Origin: Paenibacillus sp. An7
GTDB lineage: Bacteria; Bacillota; Bacilli; Paenibacillales; Paenibacillaceae
Direction: 5' to 3'
DNA: 64,000 nucleotides
NCBI RefSeq assembly: GCF_009870785.1
Contig: NZ_WTWX01000006.1
Coordinates: 118,170-182,169 of the forward strand
Below, one piece after another: positions 26,744 through 35,488 of the stretch. Positions within the stretch are counted from its first letter, which is position 1. Each line of letters starts with the position of its first letter. Below the pieces are notes generated by a model. It was not told where the DNA came from. It worked only from the letters and a program-made list of their open reading frames with translations, and made no database searches. The translations under genes were made by a program, and so were the position numbers.

Positions 26744-26859
26744 TATGATTTGAAAGTGCGAAATGAAATTGACAAACTGGAATTTAGCATTTTTAAGAAG
26801 TATCATGATAGAAATACATGCTCGCACGAGACGGAATGTCTTGCGCGGGTTTTCTTTAT
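26744..26859 (+). promoter_or_regulatory. Leader of the metNPQ-like operon with promoter and terminator hairpin
   Basis: An extended -10 (TGGTATGAT, box at 26744-26749) is followed by about 75 bases of leader and then a hairpin: CTCGCACGAGAC pairs with GTCTTGCGCGGG (26821-26849, one mismatch) followed by TTTTCTTT. It ends only 12 bases before the AAGGAGG of metN, so transcripts from this promoter must pass a terminator. No S-box or T-box conserved sequence is visible. Confidence 0.5.
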
Positions 26860-26883
26860 GTCAATATTGAAGGAGGAATAAGC

Positions 26884-27633
26884 TTGATATCGCTAGACCA
26901 TGTCAGCAAGAGTTTTGGTTCGAAGAAGCATGGAGAGCGACTGACGGTAGTAGATAACGTTTCGCTACATATCGAACAGGGTAGTATTCATGGCATTATC
27001 GGGGCAAGCGGCGCTGGTAAATCAACACTGCTTCGCATCATGAATTTGTTGGAGAGACCAGAAGGTGGACAGGTTTATATAGGTGGACAAGAGCTTACGC
27101 AGATGAGGGAAAGGGAGCTCAGAGAAGCTAGAAGAAAGATCGGAATGATTTTTCAGCACTTTAACCTGATTGAGAACCGCACCGTTGAAGGGAATGTAGC
27201 CATTCCTCTTGAGCTTGCAGGTGTGAAAAAGGCGGAACGTATAACTCGAGTACACGAATATTTACGTTTTGTGGGTCTTGAGGACAAGGCAAAGCAGTAT
27301 CCTGCGCAGCTTAGCGGGGGACAAAAACAGCGTGTGGCCATTGCAAGAGCACTTGCCAACGAACCTCAGGTGCTGCTATGTGATGAACCCACCTCTGCAC
27401 TTGATCCGAAGACTACTTCGGGTGTGCTTGAGGTACTTAGACACGTTAATGAAGCATTGAAGATTACGATCGTTATTGTGACGCATGAAGTACCGGTTGT
27501 TGAACGTCTGTGTACGGCCGTATCTTTTATGGATGCAGGGAAGATTGTACGGACACTTCCAATAAAGGAAGGGACATTACCACCTGATATGCTCGCCTGG
27601 TATGAGGAGCAGGGAGCAGGTGACAGCGAATGA
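26884..27633 (+). CDS. metN: Methionine-type ABC importer ATPase lacking the C-terminal NIL domain
   Basis: A 249-residue ATPase starting at TTG 26884, six bases after AAGGAGG. Walker A is GASGAGKSTLL, the Q-loop is MIFQHFNLI, the signature is LSGGQKQR, Walker B is LLCDEPTSALD and the H-loop is IVTHE. Sequence such as NLIENRTVEGNVAIPLELAGV is MetN-like. Usual MetN proteins have about 340 residues with a C-terminal NIL/ACT domain that binds methionine and inhibits transport; this one ends right after the nucleotide-binding domain. It is coupled to the permease by an ATGA overlap. Confidence 0.85.
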   Translation: MISLDHVSKSFGSKKHGERLTVVDNVSLHIEQGSIHGIIGASGAGKSTLLRIMNLLERPEGGQVYIGGQELTQMRERELREARRKIGMIFQHFNLIENRTVEGNVAIPLELAGVKKAERITRVHEYLRFVGLEDKAKQYPAQLSGGQKQRVAIARALANEPQVLLCDEPTSALDPKTTSGVLEVLRHVNEALKITIVIVTHEVPVVERLCTAVSFMDAGKIVRTLPIKEGTLPPDMLAWYEEQGAGDSE

Positions 27634-28304
27634 TGAATTTTTATGAAACATATATAGCGAAGTACGAAAGTGAAATGTGGGAAGCCATCGGACAAACCTT
27701 TTTTATGGTTGGCGTCTCACTGGCGGCTGCGATCCTAATCGGACTTCCGCTGGGAACACTGTTATACTTAACGCGAAAAGGACATAAATACGAGAATGTT
27801 GTATTATTCACCATACTTGACGTTATCGTAAATATCATTCGTTCTTTTCCATTCTTGCTGCTCGTGGTCTTTATGATTCCATTGACTCGAATGATTGTAG
27901 GCACCGCTCTTGGTACAACTGCTGCCTCTATTCCGCTTGCTGTTGTAGCCATCGCAAGTTACGCAAGACTCGCTGAGCAGTCGCTGCTTGAAGTGTCGAG
28001 AGGTGTAGTTGAGGCTGCATCCTCGATGGGAGCGAATCTGTTTCAGTTTATTTATAAATTTTTGTATGTTGAGGCAAGAGCGGGCTTAGTACGAGGATTA
28101 ACGTTGTCTGCGGTCAGCTTTATTTCCTACTCCACGGTTGTCGGTGTCGTTGGCGGCGGAGGAATCGGCGATTTTGCTATCAGGTACGGATATCAGCGGT
28201 ACGAAACCGAACTTATGGTATTCACGATTGTCATTATGATTGTATTCGTGCAGCTTATTCAGTATTTGGGAAATCTTTTGGCACGTGCTCTGGATAAGCG
28301 TTAA
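27630..28304 (+). CDS. metP: Methionine-type ABC importer permease
   Basis: A 224-residue permease with five membrane helices. The EAA loop that docks with the ATPase is EVSRGVVEAASSMGANLFQFIYKF (about residues 118-141). SFISYSTVVGVVGGGGIGDFAIRYGYQRY is characteristic of MetI/MetP. It lies between the ATPase and binding-protein genes. D- or L-methionine, or a methionine derivative, is the expected substrate. Confidence 0.9.
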   Translation: MMNFYETYIAKYESEMWEAIGQTFFMVGVSLAAAILIGLPLGTLLYLTRKGHKYENVVLFTILDVIVNIIRSFPFLLLVVFMIPLTRMIVGTALGTTAASIPLAVVAIASYARLAEQSLLEVSRGVVEAASSMGANLFQFIYKFLYVEARAGLVRGLTLSAVSFISYSTVVGVVGGGGIGDFAIRYGYQRYETELMVFTIVIMIVFVQLIQYLGNLLARALDKR

Positions 28305-28351
28305 TAAGTGCAATGTTATGCTTTTGAATATGAGGAGAAGAGGAATATCTG

Positions 28352-29212
28352 ATGATGAAGACAAAAAAGAATGGCCTGAAACAATGGTTTGGACTTGCTA
28401 TGTTGGCGGTACTTATGTTAACTCTAGCTGCTTGTAGTTCAAAGAGCAGTGATGGGGGCGTTCAAGGAGATTCAACTGCTTCTCAAGAAGGTGAGAAGCA
28501 GCAGATAAAAGTAGCCAGCAGTCTGTCTGCAATGGTAGATATGATGGAAGCGATAAAACCGGTGCTTGAAAAAGACGGGATTCAGCTTGAAATTGTGAGT
28601 GTATCTGATAATATTCAGCCTAATGAAGCTCTAAAGAATAAAGAAGTGGATGCGAACTTCTTCCAGCATAAAGTGTTCATGGAGCAATATAACGAAAATA
28701 ATGACGGAAACCTCGTCATGGTTACACCCATTTATCACATTATTTACGGTGGTTACTCTAAGAAATACAACAGTATTGAGGAGTTACCAGAGGGTGCAAC
28801 GATTGGAATTCCGAATGACCCAGCCAATATTGGACGTTCCCTTGCGATGTTTGCTGAGAACGGAATGATTACACTAAAGGATGGCGTGGGTATGAACGCC
28901 CTTCAGTCGGATATTATCGAGAATCCGAAGAACTATAAGTTCCAAGAAGTAGATCTTCTCATGCTTGGCCGTGCCTATGATGATGTGGATATGGTTACTC
29001 TCTATCCTGCCTATGCTTCACCGCTCGGTTTAACACCTAAGGATGCGATCGTCACCGAAACGCTGGATGAGGAGTTTGCGATATCGCTGGTTGCACGTGA
29101 AGACAACAAAGACTCTGAAGCCATTCAAAAACTGGCAGCTGCACTGACAAGTGATGAAGCTAGAAAATTTATTGAAGAGAATCATAAGGATACAATGATC
29201 CCTGCATTTTAA
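28352..29212 (+). CDS. metQ: NlpA/MetQ-family substrate-binding lipoprotein
   Basis: A 286-residue lipoprotein: signal KQWFGLAMLAVLMLTLAAC with lipobox LAAC, Ser/Gly linker, then the NlpA-type domain with DNIQPNEALKNKEVDANFFQHK and IPNDPANIGRSL, both hallmarks of MetQ proteins. GAGGAG lies about 13 bases upstream of ATG 28352, with ATG 28355 adjacent. Ends the three-gene operon. Confidence 0.92.
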   Translation: MMKTKKNGLKQWFGLAMLAVLMLTLAACSSKSSDGGVQGDSTASQEGEKQQIKVASSLSAMVDMMEAIKPVLEKDGIQLEIVSVSDNIQPNEALKNKEVDANFFQHKVFMEQYNENNDGNLVMVTPIYHIIYGGYSKKYNSIEELPEGATIGIPNDPANIGRSLAMFAENGMITLKDGVGMNALQSDIIENPKNYKFQEVDLLMLGRAYDDVDMVTLYPAYASPLGLTPKDAIVTETLDEEFAISLVAREDNKDSEAIQKLAAALTSDEARKFIEENHKDTMIPAF

Positions 29213-29222
29213 ATAGGATAAG

Positions 29223-29271
29223 AAGAGAGATGACATGCCTTGTACGGCACATATGTTATCTCTCTTTTTTT
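29223..29271 (+). terminator. Terminator of metNPQ
   Basis: AAGAGAGATGACAT (29223-29236) against ATGTTATCTCTCTT (29253-29266), one mismatch, T7. Confidence 0.92.
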
Positions 29272-29449
29272 GTGAGGAATGATGGCGAAAAAGAGAGGGA
29301 AAAGGAAAATTCCCGCTTTGCTTTTTATATAATGAGTATAATAACCGCTTTTTACAAAAATATTGATCAATATGGCAGTTTTTCATAAAACAACCCGTCC
29401 ACAAGTCTTCTTACTAGTTGTATAATAGTCCATGTGAGGAGGTGCTGAG

Positions 29450-31354
29450 ATGAGTGACCTGGAACGATTAGAAAATATAAATTTAGTAGAGCATATTTTT
29501 ACTCAAGCGCCTGTTGGGGTTGCATTCGTATCACTAGACGGTAAATGGATCGATGTGAATCCTGCAGCATGCCAAATCATAGGGTTTAGCAGAGAAGAGC
29601 TTATTACGCTTCCTGCACTTGACTATATACTATCAGAAGCTATACCGCCAACTGAGCTTGCACCAAAGATGTCTTCTGGTTTCGAGAATGAAAAACAATA
29701 TCTACATAGAAACGGTAATGTGGTCTGGGCTTGTGTCTATATATCTTTATATTGTGATCAACAAACGGGAGAACCTGCCTATTACATTGTTCATATGATA
29801 GATATCACAAGCAGCAAGGTCGCAGAACTGAAACTATTAGAGAGTGTGGAAAGGTATACATCGCTCAAAAAGTATAATCATGATGCGATTATTTCTTTTG
29901 GGCTGGACGGAATGATCATCAATGGCAACCAAATGGCAGAACATCTTACGGGATATGCAATTTCTGAATTAATTGGTACTCGAATCTCTCGTATTGTAGG
30001 GGAAGAAGCCATTGCCAATCTTGCTTTTGTAGATCAGGAGTATACGGCGATTGAGCGTGATATTAACGTGGTACGTCATAAGGATGGACATGTGGTGGAA
30101 ATACTCGCTACGCTCGCTCCTATTATTATTCATAATCATAAAGTCGGTTTTTATCTTATTGCGAAAGACATGACCGAACAGAAACGGCTTATTATTGAAA
30201 AAGAAGCTGCGGAAAGAACGAACAAAGCAAAAAGTGAATTTCTGGCGATGATGAGTCATGAGATACGTACTCCGATGAATGGTGTCATTGGAATGACGGA
30301 TTTACTGCTGGAGACGGAACTATGTGATGAACAAATGCAGTATGCATCCATCATTAAGCAGAGCGGGGAAGCGCTTCTTACGATTATTAACGATATTCTC
30401 GATTTCTCCAAAGTCGAATCTGGGAGAATGGAGCTATCAATTGAACCCATGCAGTTAAACTCGCTTCTTTCTGATGTCTACTATCTAAATCTGCCAAGAG
30501 CTAAAAATAAAGATTTACATGTGGAAATATCAGTCGATGAGAGTATTCCTGATAAGCTGATGGGCGACGGTAATAAGCTGAGACAGGTTCTAATTAATCT
30601 GCTCAGTAATGCGATTAAGTTTACACAGAAGGGAACCATTTCTTTATCCGTGAAGAAGATCGACCAAGACGATGATGAGGTGTGTCTTGAATTTGAAGTT
30701 TTGGATACGGGTATTGGGATTCCAGAAAGTAAAGCAGACAGACTGTTCGAACCTTTTTACCAAGTAGATCATTATATGACAAGACAAATCGAAGGAACGG
30801 GACTCGGTCTTGCGATCAGCAAGAAGATGGTAGAATTGATGGGCGGAGAGATAAGGTATGAGCCTAGAAGAGACCAATCTGGCTCACGTTTTGTGTTTAC
30901 CGCTTATTTCTCCCTGCAGACCAACCTCGATTTTATAGAGGATAGGCATATTCAAAGAAGCGATGATGAAATAGATAGCGGGCTTCGTATTCTTGTCGTA
31001 GAAGATAATGAGGTTAATCAGATCGTCCTTGTTAAAATGATGAATAAATTAGGTTACAAGGCTGTGGTTGTTCCTAACGGAAAAGAAGCACTGAAAGCTT
31101 GTTTGGAAGAATCCTATGATATCGTGTTTATGGATATTCAAATGCCGGTCATGGATGGAGTGGAATCTACACGCTTGATTCGTGAACAGCTAGCAGAGGA
31201 TAGTCCTTATATTGTGGCTGTAACAGCACATGCGATAAAAGGGGATCGGGAAAAATATATGTCTTTGGGCATGGATGAATATATAAGCAAGCCATTAAGT
31301 ATGAATTCATTATCCGAGGCTATTGAGAAGTTTAAAACTCTACGATTGAATTAA
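29450..31354 (+). CDS. PAS-PAS hybrid sensor histidine kinase with receiver domain
   Basis: A 634-residue soluble kinase with no membrane helix. Two PAS domains (about residues 10-130 and 135-255; the first has PVGVAFVSLDGKWIDVNPAAC) are followed by the dimerisation domain with His270 in MMSHEIRTPMNG, an ATPase domain (NLLSNAIKFT, GTGLGLAISKKM) and a C-terminal receiver with Asp562 in VFMDIQMPVMDG. AGGAGG precedes the ATG. It has no adjacent output gene, so phosphate is presumably relayed elsewhere, possibly into sporulation or motility pathways. Signal unknown. Confidence 0.92.
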   Translation: MSDLERLENINLVEHIFTQAPVGVAFVSLDGKWIDVNPAACQIIGFSREELITLPALDYILSEAIPPTELAPKMSSGFENEKQYLHRNGNVVWACVYISLYCDQQTGEPAYYIVHMIDITSSKVAELKLLESVERYTSLKKYNHDAIISFGLDGMIINGNQMAEHLTGYAISELIGTRISRIVGEEAIANLAFVDQEYTAIERDINVVRHKDGHVVEILATLAPIIIHNHKVGFYLIAKDMTEQKRLIIEKEAAERTNKAKSEFLAMMSHEIRTPMNGVIGMTDLLLETELCDEQMQYASIIKQSGEALLTIINDILDFSKVESGRMELSIEPMQLNSLLSDVYYLNLPRAKNKDLHVEISVDESIPDKLMGDGNKLRQVLINLLSNAIKFTQKGTISLSVKKIDQDDDEVCLEFEVLDTGIGIPESKADRLFEPFYQVDHYMTRQIEGTGLGLAISKKMVELMGGEIRYEPRRDQSGSRFVFTAYFSLQTNLDFIEDRHIQRSDDEIDSGLRILVVEDNEVNQIVLVKMMNKLGYKAVVVPNGKEALKACLEESYDIVFMDIQMPVMDGVESTRLIREQLAEDSPYIVAVTAHAIKGDREKYMSLGMDEYISKPLSMNSLSEAIEKFKTLRLN

Positions 31355-31448
31355 GTGCCGTACATGATCCTCCCTGATCCTTGTGATTTTATAGAAACAA
31401 TTGCCAATAAAGCATATTTCATGTACATTGTAACTAACTTAAAAAGCA
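31355..31448 (+). promoter_or_regulatory. Promoter of the TPP-controlled ykoEDC operon
   Basis: TTGCCA at 31401-31406, a 17-base spacer and TACATT at 31424-31429. Transcription would begin at about 31436, just ahead of the TPP aptamer. Nothing else is seen between the kinase stop and the aptamer. Confidence 0.65.
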
Positions 31449-31540
31449 TGAACGGGAGCTTGATGAAGTCAGGCTGAGAGAGTGGCCTTATGCCGCTGAC
31501 CGTAGATCTGATCTGGGTAATGCCAGCGTAGAGAACGAAT
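31449..31540 (+). ncRNA. TPP (THI-box) riboswitch
   Basis: The aptamer core is unmistakable: CGGGAGCTT, then AGGCTGAGAG, and later CTGATCTGGGTAATGCCAGCG followed by TAGAGAA. These are the conserved pyrimidine- and pyrophosphate-sensing segments of the thiamin pyrophosphate riboswitch. A terminator at 31692-31718 lies just before the ykoE ribosome site, so TPP should stop transcription into the importer genes. About 150 bases separate aptamer and terminator. Confidence 0.95.
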
Positions 31541-31691
31541 ATCGCGAATCGTATGTAGGAACAAATGTGATGCATGAATGTAGAAGCAGCCAGCTGAACG
31601 ATATGATATGGGGTAACCCTCCAAGCTAATCGCTGCCGATGCAAGTGTATCCTTTGTCTTTTAGATGCGAATACAGATGCGTCCTTACCTG

Positions 31692-31718
31692 GCCTGCCCG
31701 AATTGGGGAGGCTTTTTT
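31692..31718 (+). terminator. Expression-platform terminator of the TPP riboswitch
   Basis: GCCTGCCC (31692-31699) against GGGGAGGC (31705-31712), one mismatch, then T6, eight bases before AAGGAGG of ykoE. Confidence 0.85.
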
Positions 31719-31741
31719 ATATTCTAAGGAGGAATTTGTAC

Positions 31742-32353
31742 ATGTTTCAGACAGAAGGCGATCGTTCAAAGTCAGGGCGCAAAGGGCTTACATTAACCGA
31801 TATTCTAGTTACCATTGTGCTTGCCGTTGCATTTGGAATCATCTACAAGATCTGGGGACCTACTTATGATCTAGTCAAACCGTTCGGACTCCATGCGGAA
31901 CAAATGATTTATGGCATGTGGTTTATGGCAGGGACCTTTGCTTTTCTCGTCATCCGTAAACCTGGTGTCGCTCTACTAGCAGAGATTGCGGCTTCAACGG
32001 TAAGTGCATTTCTAGGAAGTGAGTGGGGGATTTCTACGCTGATCTACGGTGCGGTACAGGGGCTTGGTGCTGAACTTATGTTTGCACTTTTTTTATATCG
32101 AAAAGTGAATGTATGGATTACGTCACTTGCTGCCATCGGCTCAGCAGCCGGCTCCCTAATCCTCGATTTTGGATATGGTTATATCGATTCGCTGCAAACG
32201 TGGAGTTATGCGCTGCTTATTGGACTGCGATTAGCCGGAAGTATTGTATTAGCCGGAATAGTTGCTTATTCACTGTATAAAGCTTTGGAGTTAACGGGGG
32301 TAACGAAATCCCTGAGAAAGACGACGAAAGAGGATATGGAGGCACTGCATTAA
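31742..32353 (+). CDS. ykoE: ECF importer S-component for a thiamin precursor
   Basis: A 203-residue membrane protein starting at ATG 31742, eight bases after AAGGAGG. Residues include LTLTDILVTIVLAVAFGIIYKIWGP, AASTVSAFLGSEWG and YGAVQGLGAELMFALF, matching YkoE, the substrate-binding subunit for hydroxymethylpyrimidine or a thiamin degradation product. About five to six helices. The upstream TPP riboswitch and the ATPase and transmembrane genes downstream confirm the assignment. Its TAA overlaps an ATG by one base, but ykoD probably starts at 32392. Confidence 0.93.
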   Translation: MFQTEGDRSKSGRKGLTLTDILVTIVLAVAFGIIYKIWGPTYDLVKPFGLHAEQMIYGMWFMAGTFAFLVIRKPGVALLAEIAASTVSAFLGSEWGISTLIYGAVQGLGAELMFALFLYRKVNVWITSLAAIGSAAGSLILDFGYGYIDSLQTWSYALLIGLRLAGSIVLAGIVAYSLYKALELTGVTKSLRKTTKEDMEALH

Positions 32354-32391
32354 TGTGCCCTTCTATAACAGGTCCAGTGGAGGGCAATATC

Positions 32392-33846
32392 ATGCAAATA
32401 AAGGAGAAAGCACACGTTACTCAGCCGCCAGCAGCCGTCGCTATTGACGGTCTTCGTCTCAAGTTTCCTGGAGAATCACAAATTTGGTTTAATAAATTAT
32501 CTTTAACCATAAATCAAGGAGAAAAAGTGTTACTGCTTGGTGCGAGCGGCAGCGGGAAGTCAACACTGCTTCAAGTATTGAGCGGACTTATTCCTCATTC
32601 GGTTGATGTGCCGATGAAGGCGGATCACATATGTATTCCTGATCATCCAGGGATTGTATTTCAAGATCCAGATACTCAATTTTGTATGCCTTATGTGGAT
32701 GAGGAACTAGCTTTTGTGCTAGAGAATCGTCAGGTTGCCCGAGATGAAATGCAAGCGAAGATTAGAGAACTTCTAAGTCTTGTTGGACTTGACTTACCTG
32801 ATTTACATACACCGGTGCAAGCTCTCTCCCAAGGCATGAAGCAGCGTCTAGCCATTGCTTCGGTACTTGGAGTAGAACCGAGTGTCCTCTTTCTAGATGA
32901 GCCGACAGCACTGCTGGATAAACAAGGGACGATGGAAGTATGGGATACGATACGAGCGATTACGGAAGATCGCACTGTGATTATTGTTGAACATAAAATT
33001 GATTATATTCTTGATTATGTAGATCGTATTATTGTCTTAAATTCCGAAGGAGAGATCATGGCAGATGGCGATGCCGAAGAGATCTTCCGTCAGCATCAGC
33101 AGACGATCGCGAATTATGGAATCTGGCATCCGGGGATTTGGAAGAACCGTCCTAGACCTTTTAGGAAGGGAAAAAACATAGCTGCTGAGAAAGAGACAGA
33201 ACCGCTTCTGTTGCTTCAGGGTTGCATGATTCATCGCAGCAACAAGCCTGTTATTCGAGCAGAGGAGCTGCAGGTGCTGCCCGGTGATTTTATCGGAATA
33301 ACGGGACACAATGGTGCGGGGAAGAGTTCATTTTTGCTCGGATTAATGAAGCTTCTCCCCATCACGGGTACGTATCTGATAAACGGCATAGAGCTCAAAA
33401 ATACGAAGCAGGCAGCACAACATATCGCCTATGTATTTCAGAATCCAGAAATGCAGTTTATTACGTATTCCGTATGGAACGAAGTAGAATATTCACTGCT
33501 GTTTGAGCCCATATCGAAGGAAGAACGCCGAGTGCGGGTGGAAGAATTGCTGCGAAGATTCCAACTAAATGGACTAGAGAACAGGCATCCCTATGAGCTG
33601 TCCCTTGGGCAAAAAAGAAGGCTGAGTGTCGCTTCTGCAGTCGTTCGTAATCCCCGTGTATTGCTGCTTGATGAGCCTACATTCGGGCAGGATGCAAGGA
33701 ATACATTTGCCATGCTGGATGAACTTGAACGTCTGCGAATCGAAGGAACAGCCATTATCATGGTGACTCATGATGAGGAAATCGTGGCCCGGTACTGTAC
33801 TTCTGTATGGCAGGCAGCAGAGGGGAGAATCACCACTTGCCACTAA
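32392..33846 (+). CDS. ykoD: ECF importer duplicated ATPase
   Basis: A 484-residue protein with two fused ABC ATPase domains. First half: LLGASGSGKSTLL, LSQGMKQRLAI and LFLDEPTALLD; second half: ITGHNGAGKSSFLL, LSLGQKRRLSV and LLLDEPTFGQD. GGAGGG at 32381 supports ATG 32392; an ATG at 32353 overlapping ykoE is possible. It energises the ykoEDC importer together with the YkoC transmembrane coupler. No separate solute-binding protein (YkoF) gene follows. Confidence 0.92.
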   Translation: MQIKEKAHVTQPPAAVAIDGLRLKFPGESQIWFNKLSLTINQGEKVLLLGASGSGKSTLLQVLSGLIPHSVDVPMKADHICIPDHPGIVFQDPDTQFCMPYVDEELAFVLENRQVARDEMQAKIRELLSLVGLDLPDLHTPVQALSQGMKQRLAIASVLGVEPSVLFLDEPTALLDKQGTMEVWDTIRAITEDRTVIIVEHKIDYILDYVDRIIVLNSEGEIMADGDAEEIFRQHQQTIANYGIWHPGIWKNRPRPFRKGKNIAAEKETEPLLLLQGCMIHRSNKPVIRAEELQVLPGDFIGITGHNGAGKSSFLLGLMKLLPITGTYLINGIELKNTKQAAQHIAYVFQNPEMQFITYSVWNEVEYSLLFEPISKEERRVRVEELLRRFQLNGLENRHPYELSLGQKRRLSVASAVVRNPRVLLLDEPTFGQDARNTFAMLDELERLRIEGTAIIMVTHDEEIVARYCTSVWQAAEGRITTCH

Positions 33847-34631
33847 ATATCCCATACCAAGAAACTTGGCTGCACCGGGTTAACCCCGGATTTAAGCTGA
33901 TTACGTTTGCTTTGATGTTTCTTGTGGTCATCCTAATCCATAATCTCAATATGATGATTTATTTAACAATCGCTATGCTCCTTCTCTTAATCGGTTCCGG
34001 TCATCCTCCGCTTCGTTTACTCCTGTACGCATCCCCATTTATTCTGGTGTTTATATCGACATCGACAGGAATGATGTTTTTCGGAAAAGGAGAAACGACT
34101 TGGTGGAAATACGGCATTATACATATAACAGAAGAGAGCTTTCTACGCGGCGTACATCTGGGCTGCAGGGCATTATCGATGGCTGCAATCGGCTTGTTAT
34201 TTGGGCTGACAACGAGACCTGTGCGCTTGTTCTACTCTCTGATGCAGCAGTGGAGACTTCCGCCGAAATATGCGTATAGTTTCCTCGCTGCGATGAATCT
34301 GATCCCGATTCTCGTCCATGAATTTCAGACACTTCGGCATGCTTTAATGATTCGAGGAGGAGGGGACCGAACACCTAAGTGGAATATATACGCGCTGATA
34401 AAATCCTATGCGATTCCGCTGCTGGCTCAAAGTATTCGAAGAGCGCAGCGAATTGCCGTGGCGATGGAGGCAAAGGGGTTTCAAAGTGAGAACAAACGGA
34501 CTTACTATTATCATATTGGATACTCAAACCGTGACATTTGGTTCATTGTTTATTTTATAGGGGCGGTTGCATCAGCTTATGGACTTGGTATTACGGTTCC
34601 TCTTGTAGCGCACGCTGTGGATGTGAGATAG
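33837..34631 (+). CDS. ykoC: ECF importer transmembrane (T) component
   Basis: About 264 residues if started at TTG 33837, which has GAGGGGAG nine bases upstream; ATG 33807 in the same frame gives 274. The CbiQ/EcfT-type protein begins with YQETWLHRVNPGFKLITFAL, has five to six helices and carries coupling motifs HALMIRGGGDR and RRAQRIAVAMEAKGF, the Ala-Arg-Gly-type segments that grip the ATPase. It overlaps the end of ykoD. Confidence 0.9.
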   Translation: MPLNIPYQETWLHRVNPGFKLITFALMFLVVILIHNLNMMIYLTIAMLLLLIGSGHPPLRLLLYASPFILVFISTSTGMMFFGKGETTWWKYGIIHITEESFLRGVHLGCRALSMAAIGLLFGLTTRPVRLFYSLMQQWRLPPKYAYSFLAAMNLIPILVHEFQTLRHALMIRGGGDRTPKWNIYALIKSYAIPLLAQSIRRAQRIAVAMEAKGFQSENKRTYYYHIGYSNRDIWFIVYFIGAVASAYGLGITVPLVAHAVDVR

Positions 34632-34713
34632 CGGGTGGTGAGATAGAGACAAATGAGAATAAAGTGCGAATTTTATGCGAATTTAGTAAAAAAGAAGTCA
34701 TGATGTAGACAAC

Positions 34714-34752
34714 GCTTCCTATCTTGCGATTTCTGCAATATGGGAAGCTTTT
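34714..34752 (+). terminator. Terminator of ykoEDC
   Basis: GCTTCCTATCTTGC (34714-34727) against GCAATATGGGAAGC (34735-34748), with one mismatch, then TTTT. Confidence 0.85.
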
Positions 34753-34829
34753 CATGATGTTAATAAACATAATCCGGATATGGTAACCGAGTTGTGTCCG
34801 CAGGGCGTTACAGTAGTGGACTAACACAC

Positions 34830-34960
34830 AAAGATTCTTCGACAACTGATCGGCGCCAATCTTTGAAAGACGCAGAATATGTCATTTGTACGATTCGTGT
34901 CGGCGATTTGGAGGCTTTTGCGAGCGATGTCGATATTTCTCTGAAATTATTTTTGACGAG
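34830..34960 (+). pseudogene. Remnant of a GH4-family alpha-glycosidase gene
   Basis: A short open stretch reads STTDRRQSLKDAEYVICTIR and VGDLEAFASDVDISLKL. This is the conserved NAD-proximal segment of glycoside hydrolase family 4 enzymes (MelA/LplD-like, usually TDRREALKDADYVICTIRVGGLEAF...DIPLKYG). The region before it has stops and the sequence after IS-LKL loses similarity, so both the N-terminal GAGS loop and the catalytic cysteine and histidine region are missing. A decayed gene is the best reading. Confidence 0.6.
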
Positions 34961-35103
34961 TATTCTCTTCAGAAATAAACTCCTTTGTTCGATAAAAAAG
35001 GAAGAGGGAGAGATGGATATACCTGAAGGTAACACAGGAAAATATATACAAATAATTGGTGTACTGTTACATTAATAAAAAAGAAGGTATAGGAGGAAAT
35101 AAG

Positions 35104-35208
35104 ATGAGTCGGCGTATAGATATGGTTATTATGTTTGGTTACTTGTGTATCCTCCTGTTCGGTGTAGTAGTAAAAGAAATTCCAGCTTCATTTGGAACGA
35201 AAGGCTAA
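35104..35208 (+). CDS. Tiny membrane peptide, 34 residues
   Basis: AGGAGG at 35091-35096 sits seven bases before ATG 35104. The peptide has a basic start (MSRRIDM), one hydrophobic helix (VIMFGYLCILLFGVVV) and a short tail KEIPASFGTKG. It could be a regulatory or toxin-like membrane peptide, or a leader; no partner gene is obvious. Support rests on the strong ribosome site and helix only. Confidence 0.5.
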   Translation: MSRRIDMVIMFGYLCILLFGVVVKEIPASFGTKG

Positions 35209-35488
35209 CACAGCATCAAAGGAAATAGAAAGGAATAACCATAAGAGTAATACATAGGATGACAGAAGAGACTGTATTTCTATTTATGAAATCAGTCTTT
35301 TTTTGTAAACTAAGGAATCAATTGACCACTAAATGATTCAAGTCTATAATATTAACATAGCTGTTAAGTTTACGAATAGATTCATTTTTTAAGGCATATT
35401 TTAAGTATAGATTGCATTACATAAGGAAATAAGAACAACATGAACATTCATAATATGATGCTAAAGAGCAAAGGAAGGGTTATTAGAA
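35209..35488 (+). other. Intergenic stretch before the HTH gene
   Basis: AT-rich, with AGACTGTATTTCT...AGAAATCAGTCTTTTTTT-like pairing near 35268-35305 that resembles a terminator for the 34-residue gene. No toxin-like gene is present. AAAGGAAGG lies just before the HTH gene. Confidence 0.45.

Noticed and set aside
26661..26883. SAM (S-box) or T-box riboswitch upstream of metN
   Set aside because: None of the conserved strings (for example GGTGGAGGGA or CGGCAACC for the S-box, GGTGGNACCGCG for the T-box) is present; only a promoter and a terminator hairpin are seen.
34794..35075. Intact 93-residue protein
   Set aside because: Only a 40-residue segment resembles GH4 enzymes and no ribosome site precedes the frame, so it is treated as a gene remnant.
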